Source of the DNA: a virus
Virus record (IMG/VR): IMGVR_UViG_3300020462_000015
Location: 1-41,078 of that record
Strand: one strand, 5' to 3'
DNA length: 41,078 nucleotides
This document shows positions 8,171-14,182 of this stretch, piece after piece. The position numbers and the translations under genes were made by a program. The notes beneath the pieces were generated by a model. The model made no database searches and was not told the origin of the DNA. It saw only the letters and a list, made by a program, of their open reading frames with translations. The first letter of the stretch is position 1; each line of letters opens with the position of its first letter.

Positions 8171-8309
8171 CTGATGCTATCTCGATAGAATGAATTGTAT
8201 AATCTAGTTTGTTGAGACGTTCTACTTCTTTGTCCATTACTTTTTCAGAACCGACAAACAATGAACGCATCTCATTTAAAAAATTACAGTAGTAGTTAAT
8301 CCTGATCAT
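8160..8309 (-). CDS. Hypothetical protein (49 aa)
   Basis: The start overlaps the stop of the preceding gene (TAATG) and the end overlaps the next ATG by 11 bases. The protein is mostly helical and charged (EKVMDKEVERLNKLDYTIHS). No family recognised. Confidence 0.5.
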   Translation of the reverse strand: MIRINYYCNFLNEMRSLFVGSEKVMDKEVERLNKLDYTIHSIEIASDDT

Positions 8310-8503
8310 TAATTTATCTTATCAAAGAATGGATGGTTAAAGAATTCAGGATATAGTTTAGAGTTATCCATAATTTGATTGGCAATTGCATCAATGTCAT
8401 GCCTTTCACCCTCTCCAATGAGTTGTTCAACAATCAATTGATAAGCATACTGAGCTGCAAACTTATCCAAACCATAGACATATTCTGCTGACATAGTGTT
8501 CAT
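8309..8503 (-). CDS. Hypothetical protein (64 aa), early region
   Basis: A good ribosome site (CAGGAGAACTAA, then ATG) marks the start, and the ATG overlaps the stop of the upstream membrane protein (ATGA). The product is helical and acidic (FAAQYAYQLIVEQLIGEG), ending PEFFNHPFFDKIN. No family recognised. A second in-frame ATG three codons in is a possible alternative start. Confidence 0.65.
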   Translation of the reverse strand: MNTMSAEYVYGLDKFAAQYAYQLIVEQLIGEGERHDIDAIANQIMDNSKLYPEFFNHPFFDKIN

Positions 8504-8619
8504 TTAGTTCTCCTGTAGTAGTTAGAGCTAACACGATTAGCTCGTTGATACACTGTTGCTGTGGCAAATAAGCCTACCATTCCAATAATGGCAAGGATGA
8601 TTGTTGTTTCAGTTGGCAT
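8500..8619 (-). CDS. Small single-pass membrane protein (39 aa)
   Basis: The product has a short polar N-terminus, one hydrophobic segment (IILAIIGMVGLFATATVY, residues about 7-24) and a basic tail (RVSSNYYRRTK), so the N-terminus should face out and the tail the cytoplasm. It is coupled to the next gene through ATGA. A CACATTCAC repeat followed by CAAGGACGC lies upstream. It could act on the host membrane early in infection, but no family is recognised. Confidence 0.55.
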   Translation of the reverse strand: MPTETTIILAIIGMVGLFATATVYQRANRVSSNYYRRTK

Positions 8620-8671
8620 AAGTCGTTGCTGCGTCCTTGTAATGCGAAGTGAATGTGTTGAATGTGAAATT

Positions 8672-8701
8672 CCCCCAGTATTGTATTATTAATACTGAGG
8701 G
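8672..8701 (-). terminator. Stem-loop between early genes, possible terminator or processing site
   Basis: On the minus strand CCCTCAGTATT pairs with AATACTGGGGG (11 pairs including one U-G) around an 8-base loop. It lies 29 bases after the stop of the 113-aa gene and upstream of the membrane-protein gene. The sequence after the stem has only three T, so strong intrinsic termination is doubtful and RNA processing or 3'-end protection is equally possible. Confidence 0.5.
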
Positions 8702-8729
8702 ATTACGATTAGTTAATAATAATAATTAA

Positions 8730-9071
8730 TTAAAAGTTACGATTGAAGAAATAGTATTCACTATCATGATAGATTTCAAAGTAATCATATTGCATTGATT
8801 GATGCCATACTAATTCCCAATCAATTGCAGTCTGTAGGAATACTGGCATCGCATCGATTGCTTCACTGTAGCAGTCACTTAACAAGTCCTCACAAAATGT
8901 TGACTCGTCACGATAACAGCCAGAGTAAGCATCATCTAACGTTTCTTCGTTGTCGATACCATAGCCTTCAAGTTCTTGAATGATGGTATCAACCTTAGAC
9001 ACACTGTCGATGCTAAACAACTCGCTTACACGTTGTTGTAAATCAGTCAAATCAGAAGTAGTAGTCATCAT
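8730..9071 (-). CDS. Acidic hypothetical protein (113 aa), early region
   Basis: The product is strongly acidic with many Tyr (DAYSGCYRDESTFCEDLLSD, then YDYFEIYHDSEYYFFNRNF). Small acidic early proteins of phages often inhibit host enzymes or mimic DNA, but no family is recognised here. I chose the ATG pair at 9071; a TTG at 9119 would add 16 residues. A CACATTCAC repeat ends seven bases before the ATG and there is no Shine-Dalgarno sequence. Confidence 0.65.
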   Translation of the reverse strand: MMTTTSDLTDLQQRVSELFSIDSVSKVDTIIQELEGYGIDNEETLDDAYSGCYRDESTFCEDLLSDCYSEAIDAMPVFLQTAIDWELVWHQSMQYDYFEIYHDSEYYFFNRNF

Positions 9072-9108
9072 AGTGTTGTGAATGTGTTGTTTGATTAAAG
9101 ACAATAAA

Positions 9109-9333
9109 TCAACCGACAACCGTTGTTAAATTACCCTTGCAATAAGCATTTACAAACTTACCGAATGATGTGATACTTCCAAAGAATACATCAATGATTG
9201 CTTCTTCGTTAACATTATCATAGAGATAAGTTTTATCATTGTTTTTGAATTGTACCATCACTTGATTAGTAGATGGGTTGAGCAAGATGTTACGAACAGT
9301 TGAAGACTCGATGGTGTTAGGCTTGAAAAACAT
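9109..9333 (-). CDS. KTSC-like small protein A (74 aa)
   Basis: The order of features (S-S-T-V-R-N-I, V-Q-F-K-N-N-D-K-T-Y-L-Y-D-N-V, then F-G-K-F-V-N) resembles the KTSC domain, a short beta-rich fold common in phages. Its biochemical role is not established. The neighbour at 9376-9612 has the same plan, so the two look like paralogues. It has no clear ribosome site. The domain call is from pattern memory and needs a profile search. Confidence 0.6.
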   Translation of the reverse strand: MFFKPNTIESSTVRNILLNPSTNQVMVQFKNNDKTYLYDNVNEEAIIDVFFGSITSFGKFVNAYCKGNLTTVVG

Positions 9334-9375
9334 GGTGATAATTAGGTGAATGAATAGTTAGTTGGAAGTGTTGAA

Positions 9376-9612
9376 TCAAGCAGCATTAAGCTGAAGCTTG
9401 AACTCTTGCTTTGTACGTGTAGCGTTTACACAGTTACGATTGAACCACAAACCCAAAGAGATTGAAGGGTTGTAATCAAGGTTAAGCAGTGCACGACGTG
9501 ACACGTTAGTGTAACGATACCATGAACCGTTCTTCATTTGAACGTTACAAGTACCACGCAATACATCAGTGAAGATGTAGCTGATGAATGCAGATGATTG
9601 ATAGGTAAACAT
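9376..9612 (-). CDS. KTSC-like small protein B (78 aa)
   Basis: This protein shares the layout of its neighbour A: an N-terminal S-S stretch, V-Q-M-K-N-G-S-W-Y-R-Y-T-N-V in the middle, then G-L-W-F-N and a conserved N-x-C. It probably arose by duplication of the same small domain. Function unknown. Two hairpins lie in its leader (9639-9674). Confidence 0.6.
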   Translation of the reverse strand: MFTYQSSAFISYIFTDVLRGTCNVQMKNGSWYRYTNVSRRALLNLDYNPSISLGLWFNRNCVNATRTKQEFKLQLNAA

Positions 9613-9638
9613 GTGTATGTGAAATAAGGTGAATAGTG

Positions 9639-9674
9639 GTAGACTTGAAGTCTACATCCAACCGCAAAGGCTGG
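9639..9674 (-). other. Two adjacent hairpins in an early intergenic gap
   Basis: The first is a near-perfect inverted repeat, GTAGACTT(c)AAGTCTAC on the minus strand (9639-9655). The second pairs CCAGCC with GGTTGG, with one mismatch (9658-9674). They lie between the stop of the 72-aa gene and the start of KTSC-like protein B. No T-run follows, so this is more likely an operator-like dyad or mRNA-stability element than a terminator. Confidence 0.45.
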
Positions 9675-9683
9675 AGGTAAACA

Positions 9684-9902
9684 TCAACCGTAAGTGTACA
9701 TAAACTCAGACAAAGGATTCTCTTCGTCTGTACAGGTTTCTTCTATTAATTGAGCATGAGTCAAAGATTGAAGATAAACAAGATATTCTTTTGGTGTAAA
9801 CTCACCATCCTCAAGTGTTGAGTCATGGCACAAGTTGTCGTACTCTTTATAAAGAGCATCAACCAGTTGTTGATGAGAATAGTCAGTTGGAAGTGTTTTC
9901 AT
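9684..9902 (-). CDS. Acidic hypothetical protein (72 aa), leaderless early gene
   Basis: The protein is acidic and soluble (YSHQQLVDALYKEYDNL, EETCTDEENPLSEF). No family recognised. Its ATG lies six bases after a TATTAT -10 box (9909-9914), so transcription should begin at or next to the start codon and the mRNA would be leaderless. No ribosome site is present, which fits. Confidence 0.65.
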   Translation of the reverse strand: MKTLPTDYSHQQLVDALYKEYDNLCHDSTLEDGEFTPKEYLVYLQSLTHAQLIEETCTDEENPLSEFMYTYG

Positions 9903-9908
9903 GAATTA

Positions 9909-9953
9909 ATAATAGCAGATGAAAGAGAGTAAGTCAAGCGGTAGTGGACAGTT
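9909..9953 (-). promoter_or_regulatory. Sigma70-type early promoter with conserved upstream block (copy 2)
   Basis: On the minus strand TTGACT (9932-9937) and TATTAT (9909-9914) are separated by exactly 17 bases. The block AACTGTCCACTACCGC directly upstream is shared, with two differences, with the promoter at 10130-10174. It overlaps the stop codon of the preceding gene. The host RNA polymerase should use it right after infection. Confidence 0.75.
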
Positions 9954-10123
9954 TACATACCGCACATGAACTCGCTAAGTTCATCGTTGTACTGTTCTTC
10001 AGTATCAAACTGTCTGCCATGAATAACACATGGAAATGTTTTCTTTGTAGCTTTAGTTTGTGTATCTTTTATATCGTAACCCATCTCAAGTAGGTTGTTC
10101 ACGTAAGGGTTGTTTGTTTTCAT
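9953..10123 (-). CDS. Hypothetical protein (56 aa), leaderless early gene
   Basis: I chose the ATG at 10123 (MKTNNPYVNNLLEMGYDIKD) because it sits six bases after the CATACT -10 box, the same geometry as the next gene; an ATG at 10129 is directly upstream in frame. The product has one His/Cys-containing strand (FPCVIHGRQF) and an acidic end (EEQYNDELSEF). No family recognised. Confidence 0.6.
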   Translation of the reverse strand: MKTNNPYVNNLLEMGYDIKDTQTKATKKTFPCVIHGRQFDTEEQYNDELSEFMCGM

Positions 10124-10129
10124 ACTCAT

Positions 10130-10174
10130 AGTATGGCACGGATTGGCGGGAAAGTCAAGCGATGGTGGACAGTT
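10130..10174 (-). promoter_or_regulatory. Sigma70-type early promoter with conserved upstream block (copy 1)
   Basis: TTGACT (10153-10158) and CATACT (10130-10135) are spaced by 17 bases on the minus strand. The upstream block AACTGTCCACCATCGC matches copy 2. Both copies start at the TAA of the preceding gene and are followed, six bases after the -10 box, by ATGAAAAC. The repeated design suggests a duplicated promoter cassette or a bound regulator. Confidence 0.7.
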
Positions 10175-10343
10175 AATTGAGTGGCTGATAGTACACATGT
10201 TTTACACTCTCGCTTATTTCATGATGTTGAATCCCGTTAATCTTTGCTGGTTTGTTACGCTTACCTCTTGGCACCTTGTTACACCATAACAATGTCTTCA
10301 TAGGTTTACTACCAAGCGTGAATGTGGTTTCTTTTAGTTTCAT
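10173..10343 (-). CDS. Hypothetical basic protein (56 aa)
   Basis: The ATG overlaps the stop of the 48-aa gene (ATGA). The product is basic in the middle (WCNKVPRGKRNKPAKINGIQ). No family recognised. One CACATTCAC repeat lies within its first codons (ETTFTLG). The stop codon is the first part of promoter copy 1. Confidence 0.55.
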   Translation of the reverse strand: MKLKETTFTLGSKPMKTLLWCNKVPRGKRNKPAKINGIQHHEISESVKHVYYQPLN

Positions 10344-10486
10344 TTAGTTGTGATCTGTTCGATAATGTGAGATGGGAAATGTTCATGGATATGGTTGATA
10401 CAATCGTCCATATCTATACACTCTTCAATAGTAACAAACGTTAATTTGTTTGTCCAGCTATCTTCAAGAATTACAGAAAATGTCAT
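10340..10486 (-). CDS. Hypothetical acidic protein (48 aa)
   Basis: The frame starts three bases after the previous stop and ends in an ATGA overlap. The product is acidic with several His and Cys (EECIDMDDCINHIHEHFPSH), which could bind a metal. No family recognised. Confidence 0.5.
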   Translation of the reverse strand: MTFSVILEDSWTNKLTFVTIEECIDMDDCINHIHEHFPSHIIEQITTK

Positions 10487-10489
10487 TAA

Positions 10490-10732
10490 TTAGTTAAAGA
10501 TGAAGGTTGAACAATCACAAGCTTTCACACCATAATCTACTAAATCATGATACTTCTCAAAACGATTGTCATCCTTTACTTCATAACAGAATAAACCTTC
10601 GTTATCAAGATCAAGTAGGAATTGAGCGATGATTCTATCATACTCTTTATCCCCAATGTAATCAAGAATACTCCAATCATCATTGATTAATCCTGACGCA
10701 AGTTCAGTTGGTAGTGTGTACTCTGTTCTCAT
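10490..10732 (-). CDS. Hypothetical acidic protein (80 aa), early region
   Basis: The product is acidic throughout (INDDWSILDYIGDKEYDRII, VKDDNRFEKYHDLVDY) and ends KACDCSTFIFN. No family recognised. A CACATTCAC repeat lies 26 bases upstream of the ATG. Confidence 0.65.
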   Translation of the reverse strand: MRTEYTLPTELASGLINDDWSILDYIGDKEYDRIIAQFLLDLDNEGLFCYEVKDDNRFEKYHDLVDYGVKACDCSTFIFN

Positions 10733-10773
10733 TAGTTTGTGTTAGTGAAAGGTTTGCGTGAATGTGTAAAGAA

Positions 10774-11115
10774 TTAAACTCCCATAAGTTCAGACTTAGC
10801 GTCATCTTTAATTAACTCTAACTCATCCACAACATCATCAACATAATGTTCTGCAATATCTCGGAAGTCAATCTCACTAACTGCAGAGTTCAACATGTCA
10901 TTAATGAAACCATTTTGATCACTTGGTGATAGTGAATACTCCACAACTTCTTCGACAGTAGATTTAATATATTCTTCGATGATATCTAAAACGTCACAGT
11001 TATCTTCACAATCCTCGAACAAATGCATTTGATCAGTGAACTCAAAGTTCTCAAACCAAAGATTACATAACCATGTCTCATAGTTAGTCCAACCGTTGTA
11101 CTTCTGAATGTTCAT
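10774..11115 (-). CDS. First early gene: NGWTNYETW-type phage protein (113 aa)
   Basis: The N-terminus carries NGWTNYETWLCNLWFEN, a motif I have seen repeatedly in short phage and plasmid proteins of unknown function. The rest is very acidic (EDCEDNCDVLDIIEEY, VDDVVDELELIKDDA). The ATG at 11115 has a usable ribosome site (AAAGGGAGAA) and lies about 25 bases after the predicted transcription start. As the first gene after the leading host-type promoter it is a good candidate for a host-takeover function. Confidence 0.75.
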   Translation of the reverse strand: MNIQKYNGWTNYETWLCNLWFENFEFTDQMHLFEDCEDNCDVLDIIEEYIKSTVEEVVEYSLSPSDQNGFINDMLNSAVSEIDFRDIAEHYVDDVVDELELIKDDAKSELMGV

Positions 11116-11145
11116 TAGGGTTTCTCCCTTTGTTTGTATGAATAC

Positions 11146-11174
11146 AATATAGCACAGCTTCAAGGAATAGTCAA
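11146..11174 (-). promoter_or_regulatory. Leading sigma70-type early promoter
   Basis: TTGACT (11169-11174) and TATATT (11146-11151) are spaced by 17 bases on the minus strand, close to the bacterial consensus. It is the first promoter after the gene-free stretch and points into the early block. Its upstream sequence differs from the two downstream copies. Confidence 0.8.
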
Positions 11175-11595
11175 CCCCTTATTGCACCAATCTCAATGAA
11201 CTCATCATTACCTACGATTTAATTAGATATACTTATTTCACACGATTAACACACGTCAATGATGCAAACCCGTAACGAGTTAGTGTTACTTAGCAATTCG
11301 CAGACAGATGTTTTGAGAATCATTATCATTACCGTTATTTAATACTGATACGGATTCGTATCGTGCACTATTTAACACTAACCCGCTCGCACTTCGTGCT
11401 CGCTTTCCCCGCACGATTTACCCGGTACAATATATTTTACACGGGCAATCCGGCGGGCGGAGTGAGCGTAGCGAACGGAGCTAATTAATTGTTTATACTT
11501 TATATTTAAATTAATTCTTAATTCTTAGACCCCCTATGGGGGATTAATTGTTAATTCTTATTAAAAACTACTGCTGAGACATTTTTGTCATTTTT
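11175..11595 (-). other. Gene-free stretch, probable genome-end or terminal-repeat region
   Basis: I found no convincing frame here. It holds an AT-rich part, then an unusually GC-rich part (about 11380-11480) with the dyad GCACTTCGTGC, then CCCCCTATGGGGG (11530-11542) flanked by direct repeats TTAATTCTTA (11511-11520 and 11551-11560). The stretch separates the thyX end from the leading early promoter. In T7-like phages the direct terminal repeats lie between the last late gene and the early promoters, so an end or junction here is likely. That is inference; no duplicated segment can be seen because the assembly would merge the two repeats. Confidence 0.55.
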
Positions 11596-12222
11596 TTACG
11601 ACCACATAGCTGCATAAGTAAGGGGGAACTGTTCTTTAAGTAAGGTTTTGACCCCTTCTGCGATCAATTGATGTTCATATTGAGTACCGTTTGCGCCTCT
11701 TAGGGCAGTATAATGAAGCCAGGAGCGTAAACTACCTTTCATATAAAGTTTAGTAGGTGTTGAGAGGGGGAGAACATCTCTTGCACATTCTTTAGCGACA
11801 CCAGCAGCGAGCATTTCATTATAAAGCTGACGGGATTGATCAAAAAGGTCTTGAGTACGAATTTGGAACTCTTGCTGAGTAAATTCATTAAGATCATCAA
11901 TACTATTTTGTCTATTTGAAGTATCTTGTCTTCTAAAGTTAGGAAGTATGGGAGTATCAATTACTTGAGCGTATCTTTGGGAGAATTCTTGAAAACTAAA
12001 GGATCTATGTCTTAATATTTGACTAGCAACACTTCGGGTTGTGTCTATTTGTACACACATATCAACCATTTCAAAGGGTGACCAATGTTTATGTTTAATG
12101 AGGTACTTAATTAATTTAACATAATCAGGATTATCTTGATTATTAGGATTAGATACTCTAGCCATATAAGCTAGTAATTGTTCAGCATCGGGTGTTACGT
12201 GAACAAGTTCTACGTTATGCAT
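11596..12222 (-). CDS. thyX: Flavin-dependent thymidylate synthase ThyX
   Basis: ThyX makes dTMP from dUMP using FAD, NADPH and methylene-tetrahydrofolate. The 208-residue protein carries the signature [14 protein letters not shown] (residues 71-84). [21 protein letters not shown] and [17 protein letters not shown] are typical C-terminal parts. It would raise thymidine supply for phage DNA made from recycled host nucleotides. It lies between terL and the gene-free stretch, so it is either the last late gene or the first gene after the genome end. There is no Shine-Dalgarno sequence; a weak promoter-like pair lies upstream. Confidence 0.95.
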   Translation of the reverse strand: MHNVELVHVTPDAEQLLAYMARVSNPNNQDNPDYVKLIKYLIKHKHWSPFEMVDMCVQIDTTRSVASQILRHRSFSFQEFSQRYAQVIDTPILPNFRRQDTSNRQNSIDDLNEFTQQEFQIRTQDLFDQSRQLYNEMLAAGVAKECARDVLPLSTPTKLYMKGSLRSWLHYTALRGANGTQYEHQLIAEGVKTLLKEQFPLTYAAMWS

Positions 12223-12284
12223 ACAGTGGTATAGGGTGTGTAATAATTAATAAGGTAATGTATTGAAGATATAATAAGTACTCT

Positions 12285-12314
12285 ATAATACCTTAAGTAA
12301 GGGTGTCTTTTAAA
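12285..12314 (-). promoter_or_regulatory. Possible weak host-type promoter for thyX
   Basis: On the minus strand TTTAAA (12309-12314) and TATTAT (12285-12290) are 18 bases apart, about 60 bases before the thyX start. The -10 box is strong and the -35 box matches only four of six positions. The spot follows a long hairpin, which would isolate it from terL transcription. Confidence 0.35.
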
Positions 12315-12326
12315 GTTTAAAGAAAG

Positions 12327-12359
12327 AGGAGTAATGAGAGCTTGTCTCGAATTACTCCT
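12327..12359 (-). terminator. 13-bp stem-loop after terL
   Basis: AGGAGTAAT pairs with ATTACTCCT and, past a two-base bulge, GAGA pairs with TCTC around a five-base loop. On the minus strand the stem is followed by CTTTCTTTAAACTTT, a loose T-rich tail. It should end or process the late transcript after terL. A G-rich tract (minus strand GGGGGGAAGGGAAGGG, about 12380-12394) lies just before it. A role in concatemer cutting is possible given the position. Confidence 0.55.
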
Positions 12360-12423
12360 TTTCGGGGAGTTGGGTCCACCCTTCCCTTCCCCCCTATACA
12401 TCCGCCCATAAAAAAGTAATAAT

Positions 12424-14148
12424 TTATACCCAAGTAGGGATAGAATTTTTACCGTTACCTTTAGCTTGTTGTCTTTGTTCTAAGTTCATACCAAAGACCA
12501 TATGATTAGCAGAAGCTTGAGGATCATCAAAGAATTCTTCTAGCATTGAATTCCATTCAGTACGTTTACGATCTTTAATAGCTTCAAGAGCAGAGATACC
12601 CATTGCATCTGTGTAATATTGTACACCTTGAGCTAACGCATCTAATCTATCATCGTGACGGATTGCACCTTTTTCACGGCACATGCGACTCATCTGATAG
12701 AAGAGCATGTAGAGGAGTCGTTCTTCAGGAGCTGCATCTGGATTCGACTTGAAATCCCACTCAATAACATTACGATCAATGATAAGACGATGCTGATTAA
12801 GAACAGGTTCCAAGCTATCAATGATTCGGTCTTCTTTTCTAACATTAGCGCGTACTTCTTCGATGTCTATACCTTGTTTAGTTTGTTGCATATGTTTTTT
12901 AAACAACTCAGAGACAATACCATCACCAAAGTTAGTTTCAATAAGAAGTTTAGTAACACCAAACTTTTTACAACCTTTTAGAATATCGAGTAATGTATTG
13001 TCGGAGTATCCGTCCCTATAAGCACGCATGTCGTGCAAGTACAAATAACCGTTGCGTTGAGAGATATAAGCCGCTGCCGTTTCATCCGATCCACGACCCG
13101 ACGGATCAACAGAGCAGATTGTTTCTTGGTAAGGATCCCATGTTCCTTGTAACTGCATTGGAGAGTAGAAATAATCTCCAGGGAGTCCAACAATGGGGAG
13201 GTCTTTGATAACGTTTTGTGGATCGGAACACCATACGATGGATTCGGGAGCAGTAGTGGGGTTAACGCTAGTGACGATAAGGTCAGAGCATTTAAGAGGA
13301 AACTTTTCAGCATCGGATAAACTCGTGTCTAACATGAACTGCAACATAAAGTTGCTACGACCCATTGAAGCTTCACGTTCAATCAGGTCATCATTATCAA
13401 ATCTATCATCTGTTACATCCCATTGTTCAGCACCAGCATCAATATCTTCTACCAGTTGAGGCGCTAGAAGACCTTCGTATTGAGTTACCTTCCTAGGATA
13501 CCTAGCAGGCCAAACAAAGGGCTTGTAGCTCCTCTCAGCTAGCTTACGGTAGACAGTAAATGTTGTCTGAGGTGTACCTAGAAACATAATACGACTATCA
13601 TTTTTGGGAGTAAGGATAGATTCAGCTTCAGTACATAATTGTAGAAGCTTTTCCCTCATAAATTCTGTCATTGAGTTACCAGGAACTTCAATATCGTCAA
13701 GGATCATTAGATCAGCACGAGAACCTGTAAGCTGACCAGTAATACCCACTGATTTAACAGAAGGGGCTTGGTGAGGGGAACAAGCCACATCAAATGAGAT
13801 ACGACTCCAACGGGAGTCATCAGATTTAGGGCGCAAATGAACCAACCAAGGTGTTTCAATGATTAATTTCTGTAGGAAGATTGACATGTTATCTGCTCGT
13901 TCTTTAGAAGCAGATATGATCATTATTTTCTTTTCGGGGTTATTAAATAAAGTCCAAAGAACAAAAGCACCAGTAATCCAGCTCTTACCAACTCCCCTAA
14001 ATGCTTGGATTTGTAAACGCTTTGGACCATGTTGAAGGTAATCAGCAATTGCATATTGAGCACGTGTAGGGTTTGGTAGATCTAATTGACTCCATAATGC
14101 TTGTAGGAATAGCTTAAAATCGTCTTTAAGGAGGTCTAAAGTGTTCAT
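12424..14148 (-). CDS. terL: Terminase large subunit (T7 gp19-like)
   Basis: This ATPase-nuclease pumps DNA into the procapsid and cuts concatemers. The 574 residues compare with 586 in T7. Walker A is QAFRGVGKSWITG (near 48-60) and Walker B is ADLMILDDIE (near 145-154), with the coupling motif FLGTPQT further on. The nuclease part includes CSVDPSGRGSDETA (metal-binding Asp) and DRLDALAQGVQYY near the end. It follows the small terminase with two genes in between and has no clear ribosome site. Confidence 0.96.
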   Translation of the reverse strand: MNTLDLLKDDFKLFLQALWSQLDLPNPTRAQYAIADYLQHGPKRLQIQAFRGVGKSWITGAFVLWTLFNNPEKKIMIISASKERADNMSIFLQKLIIETPWLVHLRPKSDDSRWSRISFDVACSPHQAPSVKSVGITGQLTGSRADLMILDDIEVPGNSMTEFMREKLLQLCTEAESILTPKNDSRIMFLGTPQTTFTVYRKLAERSYKPFVWPARYPRKVTQYEGLLAPQLVEDIDAGAEQWDVTDDRFDNDDLIEREASMGRSNFMLQFMLDTSLSDAEKFPLKCSDLIVTSVNPTTAPESIVWCSDPQNVIKDLPIVGLPGDYFYSPMQLQGTWDPYQETICSVDPSGRGSDETAAAYISQRNGYLYLHDMRAYRDGYSDNTLLDILKGCKKFGVTKLLIETNFGDGIVSELFKKHMQQTKQGIDIEEVRANVRKEDRIIDSLEPVLNQHRLIIDRNVIEWDFKSNPDAAPEERLLYMLFYQMSRMCREKGAIRHDDRLDALAQGVQYYTDAMGISALEAIKDRKRTEWNSMLEEFFDDPQASANHMVFGMNLEQRQQAKGNGKNSIPTWV

Positions 14149-14182
14149 AGGTAGAATCTAGCGTGTAGGGGGTTAGGAGGGC

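Larger units (their letters stand above)
1968..10767 (-). repeat. Nine dispersed copies of CACATTCAC, same strand
   Basis: Copies (plus-strand GTGAATGTG) start at 1968, 3917, 5912, 7339, 7909, 8649, 9078, 10318 and 10758. Seven of them extend to ACACATTCAC. All point the same way and none was seen outside this region. Three (7339, 7909, 8649) are followed 6-11 bases later by CAAGGACGC. Several lie 7-50 bases before start codons. They may be phage or host regulatory sites. Confidence 0.7.

Noticed and set aside
12210-12401. Minus-strand frame of 63 codons between terL and thyX
   Set aside because: It runs through the long hairpin, has no ribosome site and overlaps the thyX start; composition is not protein-like.
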